Positions 42,778-51,970 of a stretch of 64,000 nucleotides of DNA are shown here, piece after piece. A program made the position numbers and the translations under genes. The notes beneath the pieces were generated by a model. The model searched no databases. It had not been told where the DNA came from and saw nothing but the letters and a program-made list of their open reading frames with translations. How positions within the stretch are numbered: position 1 is the first letter of the stretch; each line of letters begins with the position of its first letter. This DNA is from Nodosilinea nodulosa PCC 7104. GTDB taxonomy: Bacteria; Cyanobacteriota; Cyanobacteriia; Phormidesmidales; Phormidesmidaceae. The stretch is taken from assembly GCF_000309385.1 (NCBI RefSeq), contig NZ_JH976537.1, positions 461,426-525,425 of the forward strand, in the 5' to 3' direction.

Positions 42778-43797
42778 TTAATTTTCAGGATCTTGAGAAC
42801 TGGAAAATCCCGTCAGGTAGAGCGGAATGGTTAGGATAAACTGCGTGCCCTCGCCGACTTGGCTGCGGACATCAATCTGACCCTGCATCTTCTGGGTGAC
42901 CAGGTTGTAGGCGATGTGCAGCCCTAGCCCGGTGCCGCCGCGATCGCGGGCAGTGGTAAAAAAGGGGTCAAAGACCCTGCTTAAAACTGCCTCTGGAATG
43001 CCGCAGCCGTCGTCGCTGTACTGCACCACCACCTGGTCGCCGCACTGCTGGACATCGAACTGCAAATGCCCCTGGGCCTGAGGCGGATAGGCGTGGGTAA
43101 GGGAGTTAGTGACCAGATTGGTTACCACCTGGGCAAAGGCTCCAGGGTAATTATTCAACACAATTGTGTCATTCCCGGTTACCGTCAGCCGATGGGCGGT
43201 GTACTTGAGCTGTGGAGAGAGGCTGACGGCGATTTCTTCCAGGTAGGGCTTGACGGCAAATCGGCGTCTTTCCGAAGCCACCTGATCGACGGCCACCTGC
43301 TTGAAGCTCTGCACCAGTTCCCCGGCCCGATTTAGATTGCTCAAAATCAGGCTGGCGCTTTCCTCGGCTACCTGCAGGTAGTGATTTAGGAGCGATCGCC
43401 GCAGCGGCCCAGCTTCTAGGGCCTTTAGCAGCAGTTGGGTCTCATCCATCAGGGTCGAGGCCATGGTAATGCTGATGCCCACGGGGGTGTTGATCTCGTG
43501 GGCTACCCCGGCCACCAGACCGCCCAGGGCGGCCATTTTCTCCGCTTCCACCAGCTCCGACTGCATGGTGGTCAGCTTGGTTACGGCCTGCTCTAAATCG
43601 AGGCTTTTGCGCTCCAGCACGCTCTGGGAATCCTGCAATTCACAGATCACCCGCTTCAGCAGCGATTCCTTGATGCGGTTGGTGTCTTCGAGCTTGGCGC
43701 GGTCTTTTTCAGAGCGCTCCAGCTGCTTACGGAGAATGCGAATCTGCTTGGCGAGCTGCTTGATCTCAAGGTCGTAGTCCTCAGGCGGGCGGCTCAT
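42778..43797 (-). CDS. Soluble sensor histidine kinase
   Basis: A 339-residue protein without transmembrane segments. An N-terminal coiled coil (about 5-90) leads to the H-box GVAHEINTPVG, then the N-box NLVTNSLTHAY, G1 DDGCGIPE, F-box FDPFFTT and G2 GGTGLGLHIAYNLV. The His is in the family pattern seen in kinases that act with FIST sensors. Its start ATG overlaps the FIST stop by four bases, so translational coupling is expected. The phosphoryl group is expected to pass to the next gene product. Confidence 0.92.
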   Translation of the reverse strand: MSRPPEDYDLEIKQLAKQIRILRKQLERSEKDRAKLEDTNRIKESLLKRVICELQDSQSVLERKSLDLEQAVTKLTTMQSELVEAEKMAALGGLVAGVAHEINTPVGISITMASTLMDETQLLLKALEAGPLRRSLLNHYLQVAEESASLILSNLNRAGELVQSFKQVAVDQVASERRRFAVKPYLEEIAVSLSPQLKYTAHRLTVTGNDTIVLNNYPGAFAQVVTNLVTNSLTHAYPPQAQGHLQFDVQQCGDQVVVQYSDDGCGIPEAVLSRVFDPFFTTARDRGGTGLGLHIAYNLVTQKMQGQIDVRSQVGEGTQFILTIPLYLTGFSSSQDPEN

Positions 43798-44945
43798 GAT
43801 TGGCTACCCATCAGCAGCGTGACAAACGTTGTGTTGTGAAAAAACGTTTTGCCGTCATCCCGCAGGGGCGCAATTTCGCCGTAGGTATAGAAGCCACAGC
43901 TGAGTAGGGCATGCTTGAGCGATCGGGTGATGGCCTGATATTCTTCATTGGCGCGGGTGCCTAAAATTTGCCGTCGCCAGGCGCACGAGAAAAACAGAGC
44001 CGCGTCGGGGTGCCCGCCGGGATACTGGTTGAGGGCTTCAGCAAAGGCCTGTTGCGATGCGGCCACCACATCTTCCATGGACGCATCGGTAAATTGGACC
44101 GTGGCCTCCTCCGGCACATCCCCTGACACCGTAATGGTGCCCGACTCAGCATCGTAGTCCAGTGCCCCGCGCAGAAAAAACCGGCTTTCACCGGGGGGAA
44201 ACACCGCCAGAGGATGGATGTCACCGGGGTCAGAGCCGTCGAAATAGTGCCGATACAGCTCCAGCGCTGGTTTGTGGTCAATTTCGTAAATAATGTTCTT
44301 CTCGGCTCTGGTGATCTGACTGCGCCTGCCGATTGGGTACCAGCCGCCCGCTACCCCGTAAGAGAAGGCCAGATTGCCCGCAAATAGCAGAAACGGAACG
44401 GCGTCGCTCAGCACATCAGTTCTAAAGAACTGATGGGTGCACTTGTACTGCCACTGGTCAGCGGTAGCACCGCCAAATACCGGTATCGAGCCAATGGCCG
44501 CCTCTATTCCCCGCAGAATGGACACCATGCTGGTGGTCAAGCTTTCGGGAATGGCAATGCACAGCTGAACGGGTTGAGTAAGCTGCTGTTGAACGGCCTC
44601 TACCGCCTGATGGGCAATGTCAACTGGGCTGCGAGAAATCTGTCGCCCCACCCCGGCTCGAATTTCGATATCGTCGGAGCTAAACAGCATCAGAGTGAGG
44701 GAATCTTGCTGAAATTCAAGCACCGAAGAGAGCTCGCCGTCGGTGGTGCCGCCGATCAGATCTAGCCCAGGAAACGCGCGATCGATCTGCTGCAAGATCA
44801 GTTTGTGGTCAAAATCAACGGCCGCAAACAGTATCCCCGCCTGGGGCTGATGCTCCCCCAGCTCGGCCCGACACTGGTCTAAAATCTCATCGATGGCTTC
44901 TTGAGAATCGGGATCATTGCTATGCCCTACAGCAACTTTTAGCAT
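43794..44945 (-). CDS. FIST-domain sensor protein
   Basis: A 383-residue soluble protein with FIST_N (residues about 20-200) and FIST_C (220-365) domains. Typical features are DLIGGTTDGELSS, GGATADQWQYKCTHQFF and the C-terminal CGFYTYGEIAPLRDDGKTFFHNTTFVTLL. FIST proteins are predicted sensors of small ligands such as amino acids. It is the first gene of a cassette with a histidine kinase and a receiver-GGDEF protein. It should tell the kinase of ligand binding; the ligand is unknown. Confidence 0.92.
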   Translation of the reverse strand: MLKVAVGHSNDPDSQEAIDEILDQCRAELGEHQPQAGILFAAVDFDHKLILQQIDRAFPGLDLIGGTTDGELSSVLEFQQDSLTLMLFSSDDIEIRAGVGRQISRSPVDIAHQAVEAVQQQLTQPVQLCIAIPESLTTSMVSILRGIEAAIGSIPVFGGATADQWQYKCTHQFFRTDVLSDAVPFLLFAGNLAFSYGVAGGWYPIGRRSQITRAEKNIIYEIDHKPALELYRHYFDGSDPGDIHPLAVFPPGESRFFLRGALDYDAESGTITVSGDVPEEATVQFTDASMEDVVAASQQAFAEALNQYPGGHPDAALFFSCAWRRQILGTRANEEYQAITRSLKHALLSCGFYTYGEIAPLRDDGKTFFHNTTFVTLLMGSQS

Positions 44946-45164
44946 CGGTAAACCAATAGCAAACGAACAGAATTACAGAATTAGTGTGCCCCCTGGGCCT
45001 GAGGGGCCAACTGAGGTTTATCTGGGCTTCAACGTCCGGGGAAAATTTTGCCAGCTGTAGCCACGGCCAGATCGGTGAGGGCGTTCTGCCTGGCCCGCCG
45101 CGAGCGGCGATTTCGGTAGCCGTGACCCATGCCCCAAGCCTGGCCTAACCTCTCTGACTCTGGC

Positions 45165-45271
45165 GATATAGCTGTGGCCAGTCTGGTTAAGACAGGTCTC
45201 CTATGAACGTTCAAACGTTTGAGCGTTTATGGGGTTTCTGGATGTCCTAACCAACGTGACTATTGCTATAC
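45165..45271. repeat. Palindromic element, copy A (GATATAGC ends)
   Basis: Starts GATATAGCTGTGGCCAGTCT and ends CTAACCAACGTGACTATTGC then TATA. It shares the ends and the CTCCTATGAACGTTC core with 56430-56521, but the centre holds an extra CAAACGTTTG palindrome and extra bases. It lies just upstream of the sugar dehydrogenase gene. Confidence 0.85.
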
Positions 45272-45339
45272 AACCCCGGGTGCGATGCCAACCAGGGAAA
45301 AGACTTTTATCGTGTAAGGAGTCGCGTTCCCCTCCTGCT

Positions 45340-46716
45340 ATGAACAGCCGTCTTGGCATCGCCCTGACCCTGGGCAGCTGCCTGGGGGTGGTAGCCTGTG
45401 CCGCCGCCGATCTGCCTGCCCCGTCCCCCGCCCCTGTGGCTCCGCCCGTGGTCCAGGCAGAGCCTGCCCCCAGGGCAACGGCACCCGCCGACAGCCTGAT
45501 TGCAACCACGCCGCTGCAACCCTCGCCGATCGAGGTTTCCCTGGCCGATCTGCCCCAGCCCTACGCCAGCACCAGCGCCTCAAAGTCGCCCCAGGTGGTG
45601 GCAGTGCCCAGCCAGCCAACCCTGGCGGTGCCCCCTGGCTTTAAGGTCAACGTGTTTGCCGAGGGGCTAGATGCCCCCCGCTGGCTGGCCCTCACCCCCG
45701 AGGGCGATGTGCTGGTGACCGAAACCCGCCAAAACCGGATTCGCCGCCTGCGAGACAGCGATGGCAACGGGGTGGCCGACCAGATGTCTACTTTCGCCGA
45801 TGCCGGTAACGGCCTGAAGATTCCCTTTGGCATGGCCTTCAGCGACAGCGCTTTTTTTCTGGGCAATACCGATGCGGTGCTGCGGTTTCCCTACAAAGCC
45901 GGGCAGGGGGCGTTGACAGGGGTGGGGCAGGCGATCGCCCAACTGCCCGGCAACGGCTACCGCCAGCACTGGACCCGCAACGTGGCGATCGCCCCCGACC
46001 AGAGTAAGCTCTACGTGTCCATCGGCTCCCAGTCGAATGCCGACGAGGAACCCCTGCCCCGCGCCTCGGTGCAGGTGATGAATCTCGATGGCTCGGGGCA
46101 AACCACCTTTGCCTCCGGCCTGCGCAATCCGGTGGGGCTAGATTTTAACCCCGTCACCGCCGACCTCTACGCCACGGTGAACGAGCGCGACGGCCTTGGT
46201 GATGACCTGGTGCCCGACTACTTCACCCGCATTCAGTCGGGGGAGTTCTTTGGCTGGCCCTACGCCTATTTGTCGCCCGATCGCCTGGATCCCCGCCAGC
46301 TCCAGGGCAATTCGCAAAGCGATCCCTCCGGGAGTCGCAGCAAAAAGCCCGACTTGGCCGCCCAAACCCAAACCCCCGACGTTTTATTTCAGGCCCACTC
46401 GGCGGCCCTGGGGCTGCGCTTCTACACCGGCGACAGCTTCCCTGAGAAATACCGCAACGGGGCCTTTGTCGCCTTTCGCGGCTCCTGGAACCGCAGCCAG
46501 GGCACCGGCTACAAGCTGGTGTTTATCCCCTTCGACGCCGCTGGGCGGCCTCAGGGCTACTACGAAGATTTTTTGACCGGCTTTTTGACCGACCCCAGCG
46601 GCCCCACCACCTGGGGCCGCCCGGTGGGGCTGCTGGTGCTGCCCGACGGCAGCCTGCTGTTTACCGAGGAGGCCAACAACCGCATCTATCGGGTTCAGTT
46701 TACCGAGGCGGGCTAG
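45340..46716 (+). CDS. PQQ-type sugar dehydrogenase-like lipoprotein
   Basis: A 458-residue protein starting at ATG 45340. The signal sequence has the lipobox-like GVVAC (Cys20), so it is probably a lipoprotein. A Pro/Ala-rich stalk (residues about 22-85) leads to a six-bladed beta-propeller of the glucose/sorbosone dehydrogenase family (GFKVNVFAEGLDAPRWLALTPEGDVLVTE, NVAIAPDQSKLYVSIGSQSN, SGLRNPVGLDFNP). A periplasmic oxidase of sugars or aldehydes with bound PQQ is possible; cofactor use is not certain. A hairpin repeat begins at the stop codon. Confidence 0.88.
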   Translation: MNSRLGIALTLGSCLGVVACAAADLPAPSPAPVAPPVVQAEPAPRATAPADSLIATTPLQPSPIEVSLADLPQPYASTSASKSPQVVAVPSQPTLAVPPGFKVNVFAEGLDAPRWLALTPEGDVLVTETRQNRIRRLRDSDGNGVADQMSTFADAGNGLKIPFGMAFSDSAFFLGNTDAVLRFPYKAGQGALTGVGQAIAQLPGNGYRQHWTRNVAIAPDQSKLYVSIGSQSNADEEPLPRASVQVMNLDGSGQTTFASGLRNPVGLDFNPVTADLYATVNERDGLGDDLVPDYFTRIQSGEFFGWPYAYLSPDRLDPRQLQGNSQSDPSGSRSKKPDLAAQTQTPDVLFQAHSAALGLRFYTGDSFPEKYRNGAFVAFRGSWNRSQGTGYKLVFIPFDAAGRPQGYYEDFLTGFLTDPSGPTTWGRPVGLLVLPDGSLLFTEEANNRIYRVQFTEAG

Positions 46717-46844
46717 GGGCTGTAACCGTTGATTGTTGGCCCATCAGCAACTAATTGATGACAGCCCCTAGCCTGTTTTTGGGGTCGGGCGTGACAAGGC
46801 TGGTGGAATCAGGATTTTAGCCAGAATTGATGACACGCCCTAGG
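46713..46844. repeat. Double hairpin repeat, copy 3
   Basis: The first hairpin has CTAGGGGCTGT (46713-46723) and ACAGCCCCTAG (46761-46771). The second has GGGCGTG (about 46787) and CACGCCC (about 46834). It lies between the convergent sugar dehydrogenase and AI-2E genes and includes the dehydrogenase stop codon. The second hairpin matches copy 2 and the ends match copy 1. Confidence 0.8.
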
Positions 46845-47919
46845 GCAGCTGAGGCAGGTCGGCAACCTCGGCAATCTCGGCAACTTCGGCGATCGCGGGG
46901 GCAAACTCATCGCAGAGGCGCTTGAGCGAACCGGCCAGGGGCACCGCCAGCAGCAGCCCCAGCAGGCCCCCCAGCTGGGCCCCCAGCAGCAGGGTAATTA
47001 AAATCCAGACGGGGTTGAGGCCAATTAAATTGCTGAGAATTTTTGGGGCAATGGCGTTGTCAATTAGCTGGTCGGTCAGCAGCGAAACCACCAGCACCTC
47101 GCCGCCCAGCACAATACTCTTAAAGCTCACCACCACCGTGGCGGCTAAAATCCCCACTGTGTCGCCAAAGGGAACCAGCGCCAGCAGGCCGATGCCCAGG
47201 CCAAATACCAGCCAGTAGGGAATCTGAAGCAGCAGGAACAGAACCGTCAGAATCACGGCCATCAGCAGGGCGACAGTGGCCTGCCCAACAAAATAGTTCC
47301 TAAACTGCTCCTGAAACGCCCGGCGCACCATCGGCCCCATCTCCCCCGGCAGCCAGCGCAGCAGGCCGTTCCAAAACCCATCGCCGTGGAGCAGCAGATA
47401 GAAGGTCAAGACCCCGGTGATCAGCACCTCCACCAGGCGATCGGCCACCCCCAGAATCACCTCCAGGGTCTGGTCGGGCAGCTGCACCAGCTCGTCGGGC
47501 AAAATCTGAGCCAGTCGCGCCACCAGGGCGGTGATGTCGAGGGGAATGTGGCGGGCCGCCAGCCAGACATCGAGGGCCTGGAACTGCTGGCTGCCCGAGT
47601 CTAGCCAGCCGGGCAGGCGCGCCGCCAGGTCCCCCAGCTGCTGAATTAACAGGGGAAACAGCGTCATTCCTAGCAGCCCCAGCAGGCCAGCGGCTACCAG
47701 CAAGATGAGGGCAATGCCAATCCCGCGACCCAGGCCCCGCCGCTCAAGCTGCGCGATCGGGTAGTTGAGCAAAAAAGACAGCAGAGTCGCCGTAATCACG
47801 ATGGTAATCGGCGTTTGAAACAGTTGAAAGACCCTGTACAGCAGCCAGCCGTTCAAAAGCGTCAGCGGGAGAGCAATTTCCCACACCAGCCAGCGGGGCA
47901 GTTTGTTGATTGCTTGCAT
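46840..47919 (-). CDS. AI-2E family transporter, second copy
   Basis: A 359-residue membrane protein with the same features as 6712-7791: about eight helices, the loop QQLGDLAARLPGWLDSG, and the C-terminal pair LVFGLGIGLLALVPFGDTVG and PVWILITLLLGAQLGGLLGLLLAVPLAG. It is a diverged paralogue of the first copy; the C-terminus adds an Ala/Glu-rich tail. Substrate is unknown. Confidence 0.85.
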   Translation of the reverse strand: MQAINKLPRWLVWEIALPLTLLNGWLLYRVFQLFQTPITIVITATLLSFLLNYPIAQLERRGLGRGIGIALILLVAAGLLGLLGMTLFPLLIQQLGDLAARLPGWLDSGSQQFQALDVWLAARHIPLDITALVARLAQILPDELVQLPDQTLEVILGVADRLVEVLITGVLTFYLLLHGDGFWNGLLRWLPGEMGPMVRRAFQEQFRNYFVGQATVALLMAVILTVLFLLLQIPYWLVFGLGIGLLALVPFGDTVGILAATVVVSFKSIVLGGEVLVVSLLTDQLIDNAIAPKILSNLIGLNPVWILITLLLGAQLGGLLGLLLAVPLAGSLKRLCDEFAPAIAEVAEIAEVADLPQLP

Positions 47920-48220
47920 AGTAAAGTCGGCAGCGCCAGCGATATCTTCCTATGAGTATCCGAGCAAAGGGCAAGAAATAGCTAGGTGAGGTAATGTTGC
48001 AAAATGTCACAGCTTTGACACAGATCCGACATGGCTTTACCCCAAACTCGGGGAGTGTCATGCAAAGTCATGCAAACACACATCTCTGTGAGCGGCCAGG
48101 AGTATTCCTGGCTTTTCTCATGGGATTTTCCCCGACGCTGAGGCGAATCGCACTACGTTACATTCGCCACTCCGCTACAGCCGTCGTTACGATACATTAT
48201 TAATAAATTGCAATGAGTCA
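47920..48220. promoter_or_regulatory. Divergent promoter region, AI-2E and Na+/H+ antiporter
   Basis: A 301-bp non-coding stretch between two divergent genes; it should contain both promoters. GTTACGATACATTATTAATA just before ATG 48221 resembles an AT-rich promoter end. No operator or repeat was recognised. Confidence 0.5.
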
Positions 48221-50293
48221 ATGGACAGCCTACATAACCCGCTTCTAACTGCCCAGATAGAAATCCTAGTGCTGCTGCTGGTAGCCTGTCTGGGAGCGGT
48301 CACCCTGAAGCGACTTAATTTTCCCTACACCATTGGGTTAGTGATTATCGGGTTGGGTCTGGGCCTGCTAACGCAATCCGGGCTTCCCTTTGAAGCCTTC
48401 AATGTTTTAACCCTCTCTCCCGACCTGATTCTTTACATCTTTGTGCCACCGCTGATCTTTGAATCGGCTATCAATCTGGACAACCGAGTACTGTTGAGAA
48501 CGCTGACCCCGGCTCTGATTTTGGCAGGACCGGGGTTACTTGTCTCTGCGCTGATTGTGGGCGGCAGTTTGGCCTGGCTCACCCCCCTGTCGCTAGGGGG
48601 CGCCCTCCTGTTTGGAGCCCTGATTTCGGCCACAGACCCGGTGGCGGTCATCGCCCTGTTCAAAGACTTCGGCGTGCCCAAGCGGTTGACGATGCTGGTG
48701 GAAGGCGAAAGCATGCTCAACGACGCCACCGCCATCGTTCTGTTTGACCTGGTGCTGGCGGCCGTGGCGTCTCGGGAGTTTGGCGTCGATACCGTAGAGC
48801 ACGCCTCGGTGAATGTATTTGTGGTGCTGGGAGGCGGCCTGGTGGTGGGGGCGGCGATCGCTACCCTCATGGGCTATTCCATTGCCCAGGCCCGTCAAAA
48901 CCAGCTCATTCAAACCACCGTCACGGTGATTGTGGCCTACGCTGCCTTCATTGCCGCCAACTACTTCTTCCACGTTTCAGGGGTAATCTCGGTGATGATG
49001 GCGGGCCTCGTAGTGGGGCGTTATGCAGACCAAAACCTCAGCCCAGACGTGCGCCGCTACCTGCACGAGTTTTGGGAGTACGCCGCCTTTATCGCCAATA
49101 GCCTCATTTTTCTGCTGGTGGGCATTACGACCGCAGGCTTTATCTTTCAGCTCCAGGCCAGTAATACCAGTCTCTGGTGGTCGGTGGGCTGGGCCATTGT
49201 GATGGCGATTTTGGCGCGGGCGGTGGTGGTGTTTGGCCTCACGCCGATCTCCAACCGTTTGCAGCGCAAGTCAGAGCCGATTGGCTGGCGCTACCAGGTG
49301 GTGACCTTCTGGGGTGGTTTGCGCGGTGCCGTAGCTTTGGCCCTGGCCCTCAGCCTGCCCACTAGCTACCCCAACCGAGAGCTGATTATTGCCATGACCC
49401 TGGGGGTGGCCCTATTTACCATTGTGGTCAGCGGTACGACCACAGGTCGGGTAATCCACTACCTCAAGCTCGATGAGCCTCCCGTTCTAGAATCCCTCGG
49501 CAAGGCCCAGGCGATGGTACTGGCCAAGCGCGAGGTGTTGCGATACTTGCACAAGCTGGAGGCGGTGGGCCTATTTGACGAAACGGTGATTCAAAAGCTG
49601 CGGCAGGACTACCAGCAGGCCTTGATCAAGGCCGAAGATGAGGTTACTCTGATCTGGACCGAGCTGAAGGAAAATCCAGGTCTGGGGCGGCAGATTTTTT
49701 GGTTACAGGGTCTGGAGATTGAGCAGCAGGCCTATCGCGATCTCTATGACCAGGGGCTGCTGTCAGAGGCGGTTCTGCGCAAGCTGAACCTGCTGGTGGA
49801 ATCAAAGCGCGACGACGTGCTAGCCAACAGTATTCCGCCTAAAATTCCTCCCATGTGGTCGGCTGAGACGCCCCTGGAGCACTTTGCGGTGAAGCAGCTA
49901 CAGCGTTTTTCTGCGGGGCGCCAGTGGTGCCGCAGGTATCGTCACCATCGAGCTATGGTTCGCTACGAGTACCACGCCGCCAACGCCTATGTTGCGCGTA
50001 AGGTGGCCCAGCGCATTCAGCACCTGGAGGCGGAGCAGGCGGTTGAACCCATCATCGCTGGCGACTGTATTCAGTTCTATCAGAACCGAAGCGAGTGGGC
50101 CTTCGAGCAGATCTCGGTGATCGGCACCAATCGCCACGAACTGGCGATCGCCCTGCAAACCCAGGTGGCCAACCACGCCGCCCACATTAGCGAAGAGGAA
50201 GTGTTTGAAAAACTGGTCTCCGAGGGCATCATCCCGGAAAGTGCCCTCGGAGACATTCGCACCCTGGTGGATACGGAAGGTCGGCAAATGTAG
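48221..50293 (+). CDS. Na+/H+ antiporter, CPA1/NhaP type
   Basis: A 690-residue protein with about 12 helices in residues 10-415. The ion-site helix is LFGALISATDPVAVIALFKDFG and VEGESMLNDATAIVLFDLVLA, the ND motif of CPA1 exchangers; GLRGAVALALALSLP is helix 11. The C-terminal 270-residue cytosolic domain is longer than typical and may regulate transport. It should expel Na+ in exchange for H+. It stands alone. Confidence 0.92.
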   Translation: MDSLHNPLLTAQIEILVLLLVACLGAVTLKRLNFPYTIGLVIIGLGLGLLTQSGLPFEAFNVLTLSPDLILYIFVPPLIFESAINLDNRVLLRTLTPALILAGPGLLVSALIVGGSLAWLTPLSLGGALLFGALISATDPVAVIALFKDFGVPKRLTMLVEGESMLNDATAIVLFDLVLAAVASREFGVDTVEHASVNVFVVLGGGLVVGAAIATLMGYSIAQARQNQLIQTTVTVIVAYAAFIAANYFFHVSGVISVMMAGLVVGRYADQNLSPDVRRYLHEFWEYAAFIANSLIFLLVGITTAGFIFQLQASNTSLWWSVGWAIVMAILARAVVVFGLTPISNRLQRKSEPIGWRYQVVTFWGGLRGAVALALALSLPTSYPNRELIIAMTLGVALFTIVVSGTTTGRVIHYLKLDEPPVLESLGKAQAMVLAKREVLRYLHKLEAVGLFDETVIQKLRQDYQQALIKAEDEVTLIWTELKENPGLGRQIFWLQGLEIEQQAYRDLYDQGLLSEAVLRKLNLLVESKRDDVLANSIPPKIPPMWSAETPLEHFAVKQLQRFSAGRQWCRRYRHHRAMVRYEYHAANAYVARKVAQRIQHLEAEQAVEPIIAGDCIQFYQNRSEWAFEQISVIGTNRHELAIALQTQVANHAAHISEEEVFEKLVSEGIIPESALGDIRTLVDTEGRQM

Positions 50294-50440
50294 CCAGGGC
50301 AGCGTCTGTGGGTAGCTAGCCAGCGGTTCTGGCCTCAACCCAAACATCACCCTTTTACCAGAGGTGAATATTGGGCGACTAGAGTTAAATAGCTCTAGCC
50401 TAAAAATGCCGTGCGGCCCGTTGAGGAGACAGAGCAACCC

Positions 50441-51868
50441 ATGACGTCATCCAAACTGCCCGAGACCCGAAAACCTGAAGCAGCGGCTAAGTGGTGGGTG
50501 ATGTTGGGCATTGGTCTAGGGGTGCTGATGTTCACCTTGGATACCAGCATTGTCAACGTGGCGCTGCCCACCCTGGTCAAGGTGTTTGATACCCAGTTCA
50601 GCACCGTGCAGTGGGTGGTGCTCAGCTACCTGCTGGTGATCAATGCCCTGGTGCTGGGGGCCGCCCGCTGGGGCGACATGATTGGCAAAAAACCCCTCTA
50701 CCTGGGCGGTCTGGCGGTGTTTACGATCAGCTCTGCGCTCTGCGGGCTGTCGCCGTCGGTGGGCTGGCTGATTGCCTTTCGGGCCATGCAGGGGGCCGGG
50801 GCGGTGATGATTTCGGCCCTGGGCGCGGCGATTATTACCGAGGTGTTTCCCCGCAGCGAGCGCGGTCGGGCTCTGGGCATTATCGGGGCGGTGGTGTCGT
50901 TGGGCATTGCCCTGGGGCCGACGGTGGGGGGCCTGCTGCTGGACTGGTCGGGCTGGCGCACCATTTTTTGGGTCAACCTGCCGGTGGGAATCTTTGCCAG
51001 CCTGGTGGTGGCCCGCAGTCTGCCCAACGTCAGCCTGCCCTCCGCGCGCCAGGGGTTCGACTGGTGGGGGGCGCTGCTGCTGACCCTCGTGCTGGTGGCC
51101 TTTTCCCTGGGCATGACTGAGGGGCAGGATGTCGGCTTTAATCAGGCGCTCCCCTTGGGGCTGCTGGCGGTGGCGCTGGCGGGGCTGGTGGGGTTTCTCT
51201 GGCTGGAGAACCGCCTGGCCAACCCGCTGCTGGATTTATCGCTATTTCGCAACCGCCCCTTCAGCCTCAGTCTGCTGACCGCCGTGCTGGTATTCGTTGT
51301 GATTGCCGGGGTGATCTTTATTCTGCCCTTTTACCTAGAGCTGGTGCTGGACTACCGCCCCCGCCACGTTGGCCTGCTGCTGGCGGTTTCTCCGGTGCTG
51401 GCGGGGTTTGTTGCGCCCCTGTCGGGCTATTTGTCTGACCGGCTGGGGTCGCGGCTGATTAGCCTGGCCGGGCTGGCCTGTATGACCCTGGGCTGCTGGT
51501 TAATCAGCACGTTTACGACCGATCTCACCGATGCGGGCTACATTCTGCGGGTGGCCCCCTTTGGCATCGGTCTGGGCCTGTTTCAGTCGCCCAACAACAG
51601 CGCCATCATGGGGGCCGCGCCGCCGGAGCGCCTGGGGATTGCCTCGGGGCTGCTGTCGCTGTCCCGCACCCTGGGCCAGACCACCGGGCTGTCGCTGATG
51701 GCCACGGTGTTTGCGCTGGTAACGCTGGCCTACGGGACGAATGTTACCGAGGTCACCCAGGCTTCGGCAGAGGCGATCGTCACGGGGGTTATGTGGACCT
51801 TTCGGCTGGCGGCCCTGGTGCTGATTGTCGCTGCCGTACTGCTGGCCAGGGTCTGGCGCATCGAATAG
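50441..51868 (+). CDS. DHA2-type (14-helix) MFS drug exporter
   Basis: A 475-residue MFS protein, starting at ATG 50441 with GAGGAG about 12 bases upstream. It has the DHA2 motif LDTSIVNVALPTL in helix 1, GDMIGKKPLYLGG in the loop after helix 2 (motif A) and LGPTVGGLL in helix 5 (motif C, typical of drug antiporters). Fourteen helices are expected. Proton-coupled drug export is inferred. A perfect hairpin follows the stop. Confidence 0.9.
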   Translation: MTSSKLPETRKPEAAAKWWVMLGIGLGVLMFTLDTSIVNVALPTLVKVFDTQFSTVQWVVLSYLLVINALVLGAARWGDMIGKKPLYLGGLAVFTISSALCGLSPSVGWLIAFRAMQGAGAVMISALGAAIITEVFPRSERGRALGIIGAVVSLGIALGPTVGGLLLDWSGWRTIFWVNLPVGIFASLVVARSLPNVSLPSARQGFDWWGALLLTLVLVAFSLGMTEGQDVGFNQALPLGLLAVALAGLVGFLWLENRLANPLLDLSLFRNRPFSLSLLTAVLVFVVIAGVIFILPFYLELVLDYRPRHVGLLLAVSPVLAGFVAPLSGYLSDRLGSRLISLAGLACMTLGCWLISTFTTDLTDAGYILRVAPFGIGLGLFQSPNNSAIMGAAPPERLGIASGLLSLSRTLGQTTGLSLMATVFALVTLAYGTNVTEVTQASAEAIVTGVMWTFRLAALVLIVAAVLLARVWRIE

Positions 51869-51886
51869 CGGCGCTCTGAAGAATTG

Positions 51887-51925
51887 GGTAAGGCCAAGAT
51901 CGCCCCCCGCGATCTTGGCCTTACC
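51887..51925. terminator. Perfect 16-bp hairpin between convergent genes
   Basis: GGTAAGGCCAAGATCG (51887-51902) and its exact complement CGATCTTGGCCTTACC (51910-51925) frame a 7-base loop. It lies between the stops of the MFS exporter and CtpA, and could terminate transcription from both sides. No T-run follows on either side. Confidence 0.75.
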
Positions 51926-51970
51926 CCCGCCCAATCCAGGATTAATCAAGCCGGACTTACCCCGGCCCTG

